From an uncultured Anderseniella sp. (GTDB taxonomy: Bacteria; Pseudomonadota; Alphaproteobacteria; Rhizobiales; Aestuariivirgaceae): DNA of 64,000 nucleotides. The stretch spans positions 333,488-397,487 of the forward strand of contig CANKYU010000005.1 in the NCBI GenBank assembly GCA_947488295.1. Direction: 5' to 3'. Of the stretch, positions 35,458-43,381 are shown piece by piece. The notes below the pieces were generated by a model. It was not told the DNA's origin and searched no databases. It saw only the letters and a list, made by a program, of their open reading frames with translations. Every line of letters begins with the position of its first letter. The stretch's first letter is position 1. A program made the position numbers and the translations under genes.

Positions 35458-36210
35458 TCAACACATCGCCAGGAACTGAATGGTTGCGTCGAAATCCAGT
35501 TTGCGGGCCGCACGGCGGGCTTCCGCTTCCTCGTCGCTGCCCCATTGTTCAATCTGCCAGTCTTCATCGGCATGCGCCGCGGCCCAGGCCGCTTCGCCCG
35601 ACAACGCACCTGCCGCTGTCATCATGGCCATAAGGGTCGAGCCGGTAAGCGTTGCAATGTTGTGAATTGCCGTCAGCCGGAACTCGTCTTCTGCAGTCAA
35701 TGCCCCGGAGATGGCGGCAAGTGCCTCCTCCGGTTGTGTGTGATGCACAATGCCCTCCACACAGATGAAGCGAACGCCATGCGTGGCTTTCACCCAGTCG
35801 AGAACCTGATCCCAGTGCTTTGCCTGGCGGGTCACCAGCGGATCCGGTGTAGCTGCCCGATAACAAACCAGATCACTGCCTGCGAAATCCCGAAGTTCAG
35901 AGACGATACGCGCTTCATCATCACGCACTCTGTCAACGGCGGTGTTTGCCAGCCGGGAGACGATCATGGTTGACGGGTCAATGTGGGTGTCCTGGGCATC
36001 CCACTCCGCCGCGATTGCATCCGCCATGTCGCGCGACGGTACTGCGAAAGTGCGCTTGAGCGGGGTTTTGACAATGCGCCCGTCGAGCCGGATATCAAAG
36101 CCCGCGTCGTTTTCGCCAACCTCCACCTGCTTGTAGAAACGCTTGGGCAGGTTTCGGTCAATGCGCGCCGTCAGCAGGCGCCTGGCCCGTTCATCCTTGG
36201 TTTCAGTCAT
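35458..36210 (-). CDS. ATP12-family F1-ATPase assembly chaperone
   Basis: 250 residues. Matches the alphaproteobacterial ATP12 family: RFYKQVEVGENDAGFDIRLDGRIVKTPLKRTFAVPS, AIAAEWDAQDTHIDPSTMIVSRL, DLVCYRAATPDPLVTRQAKHWDQVL. The homologue helps assemble the alpha subunit of F1-ATPase. Last gene of the crcB-rluC-HAD-ATP12 operon; its start overlaps the HAD gene's stop (36207-36210). Confidence 0.92.
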   Translation of the reverse strand: MTETKDERARRLLTARIDRNLPKRFYKQVEVGENDAGFDIRLDGRIVKTPLKRTFAVPSRDMADAIAAEWDAQDTHIDPSTMIVSRLANTAVDRVRDDEARIVSELRDFAGSDLVCYRAATPDPLVTRQAKHWDQVLDWVKATHGVRFICVEGIVHHTQPEEALAAISGALTAEDEFRLTAIHNIATLTGSTLMAMMTAAGALSGEAAWAAAHADEDWQIEQWGSDEEAEARRAARKLDFDATIQFLAMC

Positions 36211-36878
36211 GAATTTCCGCTCAGATAACCGTGAATTGAAGCCTCCAACTGATTGTATTCATGCAATATATCATGGGCCCCCGACGAGACCAGTTCATCA
36301 ACAGGATGATACCCCCAGGAAACTCCTATTGCCCCCACACCTGCATTGCGTGCCATGGCCATGTCATAGGTGGTATCACCGACCATGACAGTATTACCAA
36401 GCTCAACTCCGGTTTCCGAGACCGCCTGGTGTATCATGGCAGGATGGGGTTTCGACGGAGCATCATCGGCCGTCTGAATAGAGGCGAAGTAGCCATGCAT
36501 GCCTTCGCGGTCAATCATTGCCCGCACGCCTCGTTGCGATTTGCCGGTGGCAATTGCCATGATGACATCATCCATGGCGTGATACCGATCCAGTACTTCA
36601 CGGCAACCGTCATACAAGGGCTCCTTGTGTGCCTCGGTGGCGCGCAGATACTGAAAGGCGTTCTTGTACCCCTCCGTCAGTCTTTCGTGTTGTCCGGCAT
36701 CGCCTTCAGGAAACAACACCTGCATGACCTGCGGCAGGGACAATCCGACGATTGACAATGTCGCCTCACGCCCCGGCCACGGCAATTCTTCCCGTTCGAA
36801 TGCAAACTGCATGGATCGCACGATGTTGTGCTGGCTATCAACCAGCGTGCCGTCGCAGTCAAATACAATCAGTTTCAC
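36207..36878 (-). CDS. HAD-IA family hydrolase (phosphoglycolate phosphatase-like)
   Basis: 223 residues from a GTG start at 36878, overlapping the RluC-type stop (GTGA). HAD motifs: nucleophile Asp7 in VFDCDGTLVDS, motif II ATGKSQRG, motif III Lys in SKPHPAM, motif IV VMVGDTTYDMAMARNAG. Cap domain of the C1 helical type. Probably a phosphatase of small sugar or glycolate phosphates. Its conserved place in this operon across alphaproteobacteria is known, but the function there is not. Confidence 0.92.
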   Translation of the reverse strand: MKLIVFDCDGTLVDSQHNIVRSMQFAFEREELPWPGREATLSIVGLSLPQVMQVLFPEGDAGQHERLTEGYKNAFQYLRATEAHKEPLYDGCREVLDRYHAMDDVIMAIATGKSQRGVRAMIDREGMHGYFASIQTADDAPSKPHPAMIHQAVSETGVELGNTVMVGDTTYDMAMARNAGVGAIGVSWGYHPVDELVSSGAHDILHEYNQLEASIHGYLSGNS

Positions 36879-37897
36879 GTTTCGTATTCCTCGCCCGCCT
36901 CGGGCACATCATATTGTTCCGGATCAAAACCGCATGTGGTCATGCTCTCGCGCATATGACCCGGGACCGGTGCGCTCACATCCACAGTGCCGCCCTTCGG
37001 GTGTGGAAACGTCACCCGGCGGGCATGCAGGTGCAGCTTGTGGGCAAAGCCCTCGTCTTTTTCCTCGCCACTGCCGTCATGTTCAAGGTGGCCATATTTC
37101 GGATCCCCGATAATCGGGTGACCGATCATCTGCATGTGCACGCGCAACTGGTGCTGGCGACCGGTGACAGGCTTCAGCGATACCCAGGCAACAGACGGCG
37201 GCGCCTTGTCGATCACCGCGTAGTGGGTCATGGCCTTCTGCGCGCCATCCTGTTTCAAGTTCCTGGCGACCTGAACCTTTTCTTCGCCAGGACCGCCGGC
37301 CTTGACCAGCGGCTTGTCGATCACGCCCTGTTCCGGCCTCGGCACGCCGGACACCAGGGCCCAGTAGATCTTGCGCACCGAACGGGTCTGAAACATCTTG
37401 CCCAGCGCGGTTGCCATCGATCGTGTCTTGGCAATCACCAGCACGCCGGAGGTGTCACGGTCGAGCCGATGCACCAGACGTGGCCGATCATAAAGGTCAG
37501 CTGCCAGGCCCTGCAGCAATCCGTCAATGTGTTTGGTGGTCCGCGAACCGCCCTGTACCGCCAGGCCTGCCGGCTTGTTCAGCACATAAAGATGCTTGTC
37601 TTCAAACAGCACCAGGGACTGGAAGTATGCCTTGTCATGTGCACTCAGGGGTTTGGCCTTTGGCGGACCGTCCTGACCGGCCGCGGCTTCCAGATTTATC
37701 GGCGGAACGCGAATTGTCTGACCGGGCAACAGCCGCTCATTGGCCTTCACCCGCCCGCCATCGACACGGACCTGGCCGGTGCGCAGCAGTTTGGACAAAC
37801 GGCCGTGCGACACCTGCGGAAAATGCACCTTGAACCAGCGGTCAAGCCGCATGCCGTCTTCGTCACCCTTGACCGAAATCTGCTTTACGCCACTCAT
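36875..37897 (-). CDS. RluA-family pseudouridine synthase (RluC-type)
   Basis: 340 residues. S4 RNA-binding domain (about 14-70: MRLDRWFKVHFPQVSHGRL) and the catalytic domain with Asp146 in LVHRLDRDTSG. RluC isomerises three uridines in 23S rRNA; that exact specificity is inferred. An inserted linker (about 70-90) is present. The ATG overlaps the crcB stop (ATGA) and its TGA overlaps the HAD GTG start, so the operon is tightly coupled. Confidence 0.93.
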   Translation of the reverse strand: MSGVKQISVKGDEDGMRLDRWFKVHFPQVSHGRLSKLLRTGQVRVDGGRVKANERLLPGQTIRVPPINLEAAAGQDGPPKAKPLSAHDKAYFQSLVLFEDKHLYVLNKPAGLAVQGGSRTTKHIDGLLQGLAADLYDRPRLVHRLDRDTSGVLVIAKTRSMATALGKMFQTRSVRKIYWALVSGVPRPEQGVIDKPLVKAGGPGEEKVQVARNLKQDGAQKAMTHYAVIDKAPPSVAWVSLKPVTGRQHQLRVHMQMIGHPIIGDPKYGHLEHDGSGEEKDEGFAHKLHLHARRVTFPHPKGGTVDVSAPVPGHMRESMTTCGFDPEQYDVPEAGEEYET

Positions 37898-38274
37898 TGC
37901 AACACCGTTCTTGCCAGATAGAGCCCGGCAAATACGGCCAGCAGCGACAGCACAACCGAACCGCCTGCATACCCGAATGCCAGGCCATACTCCTTGCGCT
38001 CATAGAGTGACGCGAAATCCAGCGAAAAGGCTGAGAACGTCGTGAAACCGCCAAGAATGCCGGTTGTCAGGAATATCCGCATTTCCTGTGACGTGTTCCA
38101 GGCCAGCGCCATCACGGCAATCAGCAGCCCCATCACGAACGAACCGGCGATGTTGACGATCATTGTGCCCCACGGGAGGCCATGACCGACCAGCTTCGGT
38201 GTCGTGATATTCACACCATAGCGCGCGGCTGCACCAATTGCGCCGCCAAGGGCTGCATAGAGAAACATTGTCAT
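37894..38274 (-). CDS. crcB: CrcB/Fluc fluoride channel
   Basis: 126 residues with four membrane helices. Family motifs GGAIGAAARYGV, GTMIVNIAGSFVMGLL and GGFTTFSAFSLD (the Phe/Thr fluoride track) are present. Forms a dual-topology dimeric fluoride exporter. First gene of the operon. I looked for and did not see a fluoride riboswitch in the 81 bp between it and the divergent TetR gene. Confidence 0.95.
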   Translation of the reverse strand: MTMFLYAALGGAIGAAARYGVNITTPKLVGHGLPWGTMIVNIAGSFVMGLLIAVMALAWNTSQEMRIFLTTGILGGFTTFSAFSLDFASLYERKEYGLAFGYAGGSVVLSLLAVFAGLYLARTVLQ

Positions 38275-38355
38275 GGCAGCGAGGTATACTCACGCGCAAC
38301 CATAACCGCAACAATCCTCTGGACGGCTCAAGGCGTCCATGTAAAAACCCTTCAC

Positions 38356-38982
38356 ATGAACTGGCACAAGAAACCGCGCGACAGCTATCACCACGGCAAT
38401 CTGCGCAAGGCGCTGATTGATGCAGCGCTGGACCTTATCGGATCCAAGGGTACCGGCGGGTTCACGTTTGCAGAAGCTGCGCGCCATGCAGGCGTCAGCC
38501 CCGCCGCACCTTACCGGCATTACAAGGATCGCGAGGCACTGGTGGCGGATGTTGCCGGGGAAGGCTACAGGGCATTTGCAGTTGCGATTTCCAAGGCCTG
38601 GAAAGACGGGAAGCCTGATACCGCAACCGCGTTCAAGCGCGTTGGCAATGCCTACCTGGATTTTGCCCGCAAGGAGCCTGCCTATTACTCGGCCATGTTT
38701 GAGAGCGGCCTCAACGTGTCGACTTATCCGGAACTGCGCGCGGCAGCAGATGAAGCATTCGAGACATTGAAGGTGGCGGTCGCAGCACTCGTTGCCACTG
38801 CGCCTGAGGGACAACGTCCCCCGGTATTGATGGTTTCTCTGCATGTGTGGGCAGTCAGCCACGGCATCGCCTCGCTGTTTGGCCGTGGTGACGGAGCCGG
38901 GTTCAAGCAACCCATTTCGGCAGAAGAACTTCTTGAGTCACACATGCTGGTTTATCTGCGCGGCCTTGGCCTGACGATTTGA
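38356..38982 (+). CDS. TetR/AcrR family regulator with WHG-type ligand domain
   Basis: 208 residues from ATG 38356 (MNWHKKPRDSYHHGNL). The DNA-binding domain (about 10-65: ALIDAALDLIGSKGTGGFTFAEAARHAGVSPAAPYRHYKDREAL) begins with the YHHGNLR motif typical of the WHG subgroup. The C-terminal ligand domain includes VSLHVWAVSHGIASLF. Target unknown; crcB is divergent 81 bp away and the DUF2852 gene lies downstream. Confidence 0.92.
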   Translation: MNWHKKPRDSYHHGNLRKALIDAALDLIGSKGTGGFTFAEAARHAGVSPAAPYRHYKDREALVADVAGEGYRAFAVAISKAWKDGKPDTATAFKRVGNAYLDFARKEPAYYSAMFESGLNVSTYPELRAAADEAFETLKVAVAALVATAPEGQRPPVLMVSLHVWAVSHGIASLFGRGDGAGFKQPISAEELLESHMLVYLRGLGLTI

Positions 38983-39102
38983 GCGACGGATTTGAAGACG
39001 CCGGCGCGTCCTGAACACAGAGCATGTGTGTGCCCGGTTCAGTGAACAGTCGAATGTTTCATTAAATTTTTCCAACTGCCTTGACTCCAACACTGACAAA
39101 GC

Positions 39103-39128
39103 TCACATATGTGAATGTTAATAACATT
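39103..39128. promoter_or_regulatory. Two abutting palindromes upstream of the DUF2852 gene
   Basis: TCACATATGTGA (39103-39114) is a perfect 12-bp palindrome. AATGTTAATAACATT (39114-39128) is a perfect 7-1-7 palindrome sharing its first base. A TTGACT at 39081 could be the -35 box. The DUF2852 start is 22 bp downstream, so bound proteins would control it. Confidence 0.5.
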
Positions 39129-39150
39129 TACATAAACACAGAGGCGAGAC

Positions 39151-39603
39151 ATGAACACACTCGTTGAACGCATGGACCACTATGGCAAGGGTGCCTGGAT
39201 AGCACTGATGGTGGTCAGTTTTGTGGTCTTCTGGCCACTTGGACTAGCAATTCTCGGATACATGATTTGGAGCGGACGCATGAGATGCAGAAACAAGGGC
39301 AAGGTTGCGGCCTTTAACGCAAGCGGATTTGGAATGGGCAAAGGCGGTCCCGGCCGTTGGTATCGCGGTGGGTTCGCGTCATCCGGCAACCGGGCCTTTG
39401 ATGACTATCGCGAAGAAACCCTCAACCGGCTTCAGGAAGAACACGAAGAGTTCCAGGCCTTCCTTGAAAAGCTTCGCCATGCCCGGGACAAGTCCGAATT
39501 CGATCAGTTTATGGCTGACCGGACCAAGCGCGCGGCAGCCGAAGATGTTGAAGATACCCCGGAAAACAACGCCAAGGACGAAGGCGACAAACCTGCAGCT
39601 TAA
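39151..39603 (+). CDS. DUF2852 family small membrane protein
   Basis: 150 residues. One or two N-terminal membrane helices (GAWIALMVVSFVVFWPLGLAI and following), a Gly-rich linker (GFGMGKGGPGRWYRGG), a charged helix with FDDYREETLNRLQEEHEEFQAFLEKLR, the DUF2852 signature, and an acidic tail. Alphaproteobacterial family of unknown function. Followed by a strong terminator. Confidence 0.88.
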   Translation: MNTLVERMDHYGKGAWIALMVVSFVVFWPLGLAILGYMIWSGRMRCRNKGKVAAFNASGFGMGKGGPGRWYRGGFASSGNRAFDDYREETLNRLQEEHEEFQAFLEKLRHARDKSEFDQFMADRTKRAAAEDVEDTPENNAKDEGDKPAA

Positions 39604-39630
39604 GGCATCAGCCTCCCAAACGTCCGACAG

Positions 39631-39658
39631 CCCCGGCATTTTCTGCCGGGGTTTGTTT
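39631..39658 (+). terminator. Rho-independent terminator after the DUF2852 gene
   Basis: Perfect 8-bp stem CCCCGGCA/TGCCGGGG with a TTTTC loop, followed by TTTGTTT, 28 nt after the stop codon. Confidence 0.9.
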
Positions 39659-39665
39659 ATGCCGT

Positions 39666-39693
39666 TTGACTCAAAAGCCAAATGTGCTACTAG
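39666..39693 (+). promoter_or_regulatory. Predicted promoter of the candidate RNA before creatinase
   Basis: TTGACT (39666-39671), 16-bp spacer, TACTAG (39688-39693). It begins just after the DUF2852 terminator, so the downstream transcript would be independent. The -10 match is modest. Confidence 0.45.
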
Positions 39694-39699
39694 CTCGCT

Positions 39700-39805
39700 C
39701 AGGTCGGGGCGGCGATGGCGTCGCTGCACAGATCCCCGGCCAGGGTTGAACGATCAGACCCTCATGGCATCCTGAACGCCCGGATGAGTTTTCTCCGGGC
39801 TTTTC
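39700..39805 (+). ncRNA. Candidate structured RNA (small RNA or creatinase attenuator)
   Basis: About 105 nt with no credible ORF. Stem 1: GGTCGGGG (39702-39709) with CCCCGGCC (39734-39741), enclosing stem 2 CGGCGA/TCGCTG (39710-39726, loop TGGCG). Stem 3: AGGGT/ACCCT (39742-39762). Terminator stem GCCCGGA/TCCGGGC (39778-39800) then TTTTC. Alternative pairings CTCAT (39761-39765) with ATGAG (39784-39788), and CATCC (39768-39772) with GGATG (39782-39786), would open the terminator. Creatinase starts 49 nt later with its own ribosome site. No known RNA family recognised. Confidence 0.5.
39778..39805 (+). terminator. Terminator hairpin of the candidate RNA
   Basis: GCCCGGA (39778-39784), 9-nt loop, TCCGGGC (39794-39800), then TTTTCT. 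It lies upstream of creatinase, not after a gene, so it ends a leader or a small RNA. Confidence 0.8.
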
Positions 39806-39853
39806 TATGGGTAATCCCAACCGGCCTGGAGAACGGCTTGTTGGAGATTTGTC

Positions 39854-41071
39854 ATGTTGCAAAGAATTACCCGTCCAGATGCTTTCCGTTTTCATAATGG
39901 CGAGAAGGCAAAACTTCCCTTTACCGCAAAAGAGTATGAGCGCCGCTTGAACCGGCTGCGCAGGATCATGACCCGCATGGACCTGCCTGCGGTGTTGCTG
40001 ACCTCAATGCATAACGTCGCCTATTATTCCGGATTCCTGTATTGCAGTTTTGGCCGCCCGTACGCGTGTGTCGTGACCCACGATGCCTGCACGACGGTTT
40101 CCGCCAATATCGACGCCGGCCAACCCTGGCGCCGGTCGTTCGGCGACAACATCACCTACACGGACTGGCAACGCGGCAACTACTGGCGCGCCATATTCGA
40201 CCTGATTGGCGAACCTGGGCGGCTGGGTATTGAAACCGACCACATGAGCCTCGCCATGCGCGACCAGGCAATAGCGGCACTCGGCGCGCCGGACATGTGC
40301 GACATCGGCAAGGCAACCATGGCCCAGCGCATGGTGAAATCTGCGGAGGAAATCAGGCTGATCAAATCCGGCGCCAAAGTCGCCGATATTGGCGGGGAGG
40401 CTGTTCGAGACGCCATTCATGTCGGGGCCCGCGAGATCGACGTCGCCATGGCCGGGCGCAATGCCATGGAAACGGCAATAGCCGAATGTCATCCCGACAG
40501 CGAGATCCGCGACAGCTGGGTGTGGTTCCAGTCGGGCATCAATACCGACGGCGCCCACAATCCGGTCACCACGCGCAAGCTGGAGAAAGGCGACATTCTT
40601 TCACTCAACACATTCCCCATGATCTCCGGATACTACACCGCGCTGGAACGGACCCTGTTCATCGGTGAACCGTCAAAAGCGGAACGGAAGTTGTGGGAGA
40701 TTAATGTCGGGGCTCATGAACTCGGCATATCGCTGATCAGGCCGGGCGCAAGCTGCTCCGCGATAACGTCGGAAATAAATCGCTACTTCGAAGATCATGG
40801 TGTCCTTCAATACCGCACCTTCGGATATGGCCACTCATTCGGTGTCCTGTCGCATTATTACGGTCGCGAGGCCGGACTGGAACTGCGTGAAGACGTCGAC
40901 ACGGTCCTGGAACCCGGCATGGTGGTCTCGATGGAGCCGATGCTCACGGTTCCGGCAGGAAAACGCGGTGCCGGGGGCTATCGCGAACACGACATACTGG
41001 TGGTTGGCAAGACGGTTTCGGAAAACATTACCGGTTTTCCGTATGGGCCGGAGCACAACATCATTGCGTGA
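39854..41071 (+). CDS. Creatinase (creatine amidinohydrolase)
   Basis: 405 residues. Splits creatine into sarcosine and urea in the cytosol. It is very like Pseudomonas creatinase over its whole length as I know that sequence: YCSFGRPYACVV, DAGQPWRRSFGDN, SGINTDGAHNPVTTRKLEKG, FGYGHSFGVLSHYYGREAGL (catalytic His of the M24-fold, metal-free enzyme), LEPGMVVSMEPM, and the C-terminal PYGPEHNII. ATG 39854 has GGAG 7 nt upstream. No sarcosine oxidase, urease or creatininase gene is in the window. Followed by a terminator at 41076. Confidence 0.93.
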   Translation: MLQRITRPDAFRFHNGEKAKLPFTAKEYERRLNRLRRIMTRMDLPAVLLTSMHNVAYYSGFLYCSFGRPYACVVTHDACTTVSANIDAGQPWRRSFGDNITYTDWQRGNYWRAIFDLIGEPGRLGIETDHMSLAMRDQAIAALGAPDMCDIGKATMAQRMVKSAEEIRLIKSGAKVADIGGEAVRDAIHVGAREIDVAMAGRNAMETAIAECHPDSEIRDSWVWFQSGINTDGAHNPVTTRKLEKGDILSLNTFPMISGYYTALERTLFIGEPSKAERKLWEINVGAHELGISLIRPGASCSAITSEINRYFEDHGVLQYRTFGYGHSFGVLSHYYGREAGLELREDVDTVLEPGMVVSMEPMLTVPAGKRGAGGYREHDILVVGKTVSENITGFPYGPEHNIIA

Positions 41072-41075
41072 CAGA

Positions 41076-41105
41076 ACTGATCAGCCGAGCAGGCGATCAG
41101 TTTTT
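41076..41105 (+). terminator. Terminator after creatinase
   Basis: ACTGATC (41076-41082) and GATCAGT (41095-41101) form a 7-bp stem with a 12-nt loop, followed by a T-run, 5 nt after the stop. Confidence 0.75.
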
Positions 41106-41151
41106 GGGGGGAAGTGGAGCCGTACGGGTGGAACCGGGGGAAACGGCGTTG

Positions 41152-41178
41152 GGAGCCTGTCAGTTGCTGGCAGGCTCC
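41152..41178 (-). repeat. Hairpin spanning the DUF2189 stop codon
   Basis: GGAGCCTG/CAGGCTCC, 8-bp perfect arms, 11-nt loop, overlapping the end of the DUF2189 gene. No T-run follows, so it may protect the mRNA 3' end rather than terminate. Confidence 0.5.
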
Positions 41179-41960
41179 ACCACTCTCAAATACAGATGCC
41201 AGGTGGCATGCCCCAGTATCGGCAACACGATAAACAGTCCCAGAAAAGCCGGAATCAACGCCAGCCCGGTCAGCACCAGCACAACAAGTCCCCACACCAT
41301 CATTGCAATCGGGTTGGTCAACACCGCCTTGATGCTGGTTATTATCGCGGTGACGAAGTCCACTTCCCGGTCCAGCAACAGCGGGATCGACACGACGGTT
41401 ACCGAAAACAGTACGGTGTAAAGCATGGCACCGACGATGTGGCCTGCCGCCAGAAAACGCAAACCATCATCTGTATTCAGGACGATATTGACGAAGCCCT
41501 CCAATGTTGACATCGACCTGAAGCCCAGGAACAGCGCCACCAGCAGGCGGACCTGGTACATCCACATCCACATGATGAACAGGGTGACGAAAGCCATGAT
41601 GGACAGTTCCCGCCCCTTCTGCCGCCAGACCGTCGTCAGGACACCCGACCAGGTCAGCGCGCGGCCGTCTTTCAGACATCTGCTGACTTCGTATATGCCA
41701 ACCGCGACGAACGGGCCAACAAGCGGAAACCCGATGACCAACGGATAGATCATGTAATTCATGTCAAGCCGGGCAATGAACGCCACAACCAGCAACCCGC
41801 CCAGGGCATAGAAACCGCCGAAGAACAAACCGAACAATGGCGCCCTGAAGAAATCTCTGACGCCGGCGACGAATGCCAGACGAATGTCATCAAGGCCGAT
41901 ATGCCGGACGACCGGCATTGTGCTGGTCGTTGCCGGTTTTGAGTGTGGTTGTTTCACCAT
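41160..41960 (-). CDS. DUF2189 family membrane protein
   Basis: 266 residues from ATG 41960 (MVKQPHSK), with GGGGAG upstream. A TTG seven codons earlier is less likely. Conserved start VRHIGLDDIRLAFVAGVRDFFRAPLFGLFFGG, then about six membrane helices (for example YPLVIGFPLVGPFVAVGIYEVSR and NPIAMMVWGLVVLVLTGL). Widespread in alphaproteobacteria; function unknown. Converges with creatinase. Confidence 0.88.
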   Translation of the reverse strand: MVKQPHSKPATTSTMPVVRHIGLDDIRLAFVAGVRDFFRAPLFGLFFGGFYALGGLLVVAFIARLDMNYMIYPLVIGFPLVGPFVAVGIYEVSRCLKDGRALTWSGVLTTVWRQKGRELSIMAFVTLFIMWMWMYQVRLLVALFLGFRSMSTLEGFVNIVLNTDDGLRFLAAGHIVGAMLYTVLFSVTVVSIPLLLDREVDFVTAIITSIKAVLTNPIAMMVWGLVVLVLTGLALIPAFLGLFIVLPILGHATWHLYLRVVEPASN

Positions 41961-42043
41961 AGACTTTCTCTCCCCTGCCAACTGCCCTTTTCCGGGTCTT
42001 CAGACATACTGGCTGCGTCGGTCAATGAGCGAAATGATCTGGA

Positions 42044-43360
42044 TCAATCTTCACCACGCTGATCGCGCAATGACGCCCACCAGTCGAGCCGTTTGCGGAT
42101 TTCCCGCTCAAAGCCCTTATCGGGCGGATCATAGAAGATCTCCCGGCCCATTTCGTCGGGAAAGTAGTTTTGCCCGGAAAACCCGTCAGGCTGGTCGGGA
42201 TCGTATTTGTAGCCTGATCCGTACTCCTGTTCCTTCATCATCTTGGTCGGCGCATTCAGGATGATCTTCGGCGGCATGACCGAGCCGGTTTCCTTCGCCC
42301 GCCGCATCACCTGCTTGTAGGCCGTGTACACCCCGATCGACTTGGGCGCCGTTGCAAGGTAAACCGCTGCCTGCGCCATTCCCAGTTCACCTTCAGGCGA
42401 ACCGAGAAAATCATATACATCCTTGGCCGCAAGCGCCTGGACAACCGCCTGTGGATCAGCCAGGCCAATATCCTCGTTGGCCATGCGCACCAGGCGCCGG
42501 CAAATGAACAGGGGGTCCTCACCGGCAACCAGCATACGGGCCAACCAGTACAGGGCGGCATCGGGATCAGACCCCCGGATCGACTTGTGCAGAGCCGAAA
42601 TCAGATTGTAGTGCCCGTCCTGTCCCTTGTCGTAGACCGGGACACGGCGCTGAATTGTCTCGGCCAGACCGGTTGCATCCAGTGCATCCGCATCCGGGTC
42701 AACAACTGCAAACAAGTCCTCGACAAGATTGAGAAAATAGCGCCCGTCCCCATCAGCCATTGCGAACAATTGCTCGCGGGCTTCTTCGGTCACAGGCAAC
42801 GCGCGCCCTTCAACACCTTCTGCACGCTCCAGCAACCCGGCCATGGCTGCGCCATCCAGGCGGTTCAGCGTCAACACCTTGGCACGCGACAGCACGGCTG
42901 CATTCAGCTCAAACGACGGATTTTCCGTGGTGGCGCCGACCAGGGTAATGGTGCCGTCTTCCATCCAGGGCAGGAAGCTGTCCTGCTGGGCCTTGTTGAA
43001 GCGGTGGATCTCGTCAACGAACAACAAGGTGCCCTGCCCTTTGTCGGTCCGGCGCAGGCGTGACGCCTCGAACACTTTCTTGAGGTCGGCCACGCCGGAA
43101 TGAATAGCTGAAATCTGTTCGAAATGCAGGTCAGCTTCACCGGCCAGCAACCGGGCAATGGTGGTCTTGCCGGTACCGGGCGGCCCCCACAAGATCATCG
43201 AGCTGATCCGGCCTGACGATATCATGCGCGAAATCAGTCCGGTTTCACCTGTCAGGTGATCCTGTCCCTGCACCTCTGCCAGCGACGCCGGCCGCAACCT
43301 GTCCGCCAGCGGTCGCGGCGCAGATGCTTCCAGTCCGGCGGCCTCAAAAAGAGATGCCAT
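42044..43360 (-). CDS. rarA: Replication-associated recombination protein A (MgsA/WHIP family AAA+ ATPase)
   Basis: 438 residues. Walker A GPPGTGKTT (59-67), Walker B LLFVDEIHRF, sensor GATTENPSFELN, and a C-terminal MgsA tetramerisation part ending KYDPDQPDGFSGQNYFPDEMG. Acts at stalled replication forks and single-strand gaps. It follows the Do protease by 21 nt on the same strand, a conserved pair downstream of rplQ in many alphaproteobacteria. Confidence 0.96.
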   Translation of the reverse strand: MASLFEAAGLEASAPRPLADRLRPASLAEVQGQDHLTGETGLISRMISSGRISSMILWGPPGTGKTTIARLLAGEADLHFEQISAIHSGVADLKKVFEASRLRRTDKGQGTLLFVDEIHRFNKAQQDSFLPWMEDGTITLVGATTENPSFELNAAVLSRAKVLTLNRLDGAAMAGLLERAEGVEGRALPVTEEAREQLFAMADGDGRYFLNLVEDLFAVVDPDADALDATGLAETIQRRVPVYDKGQDGHYNLISALHKSIRGSDPDAALYWLARMLVAGEDPLFICRRLVRMANEDIGLADPQAVVQALAAKDVYDFLGSPEGELGMAQAAVYLATAPKSIGVYTAYKQVMRRAKETGSVMPPKIILNAPTKMMKEQEYGSGYKYDPDQPDGFSGQNYFPDEMGREIFYDPPDKGFEREIRKRLDWWASLRDQRGED

Positions 43361-43381
43361 TGGCAGGCGTCTCCCTCGGTA

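Noticed and set aside
36752..37921. 389-codon plus-strand frame
   Set aside because: Antisense to the RluA-family and HAD genes; high-GC shadow.
38275..38355. Fluoride riboswitch upstream of crcB
   Set aside because: The conserved fluoride-aptamer core is not present in the 81-bp gap.
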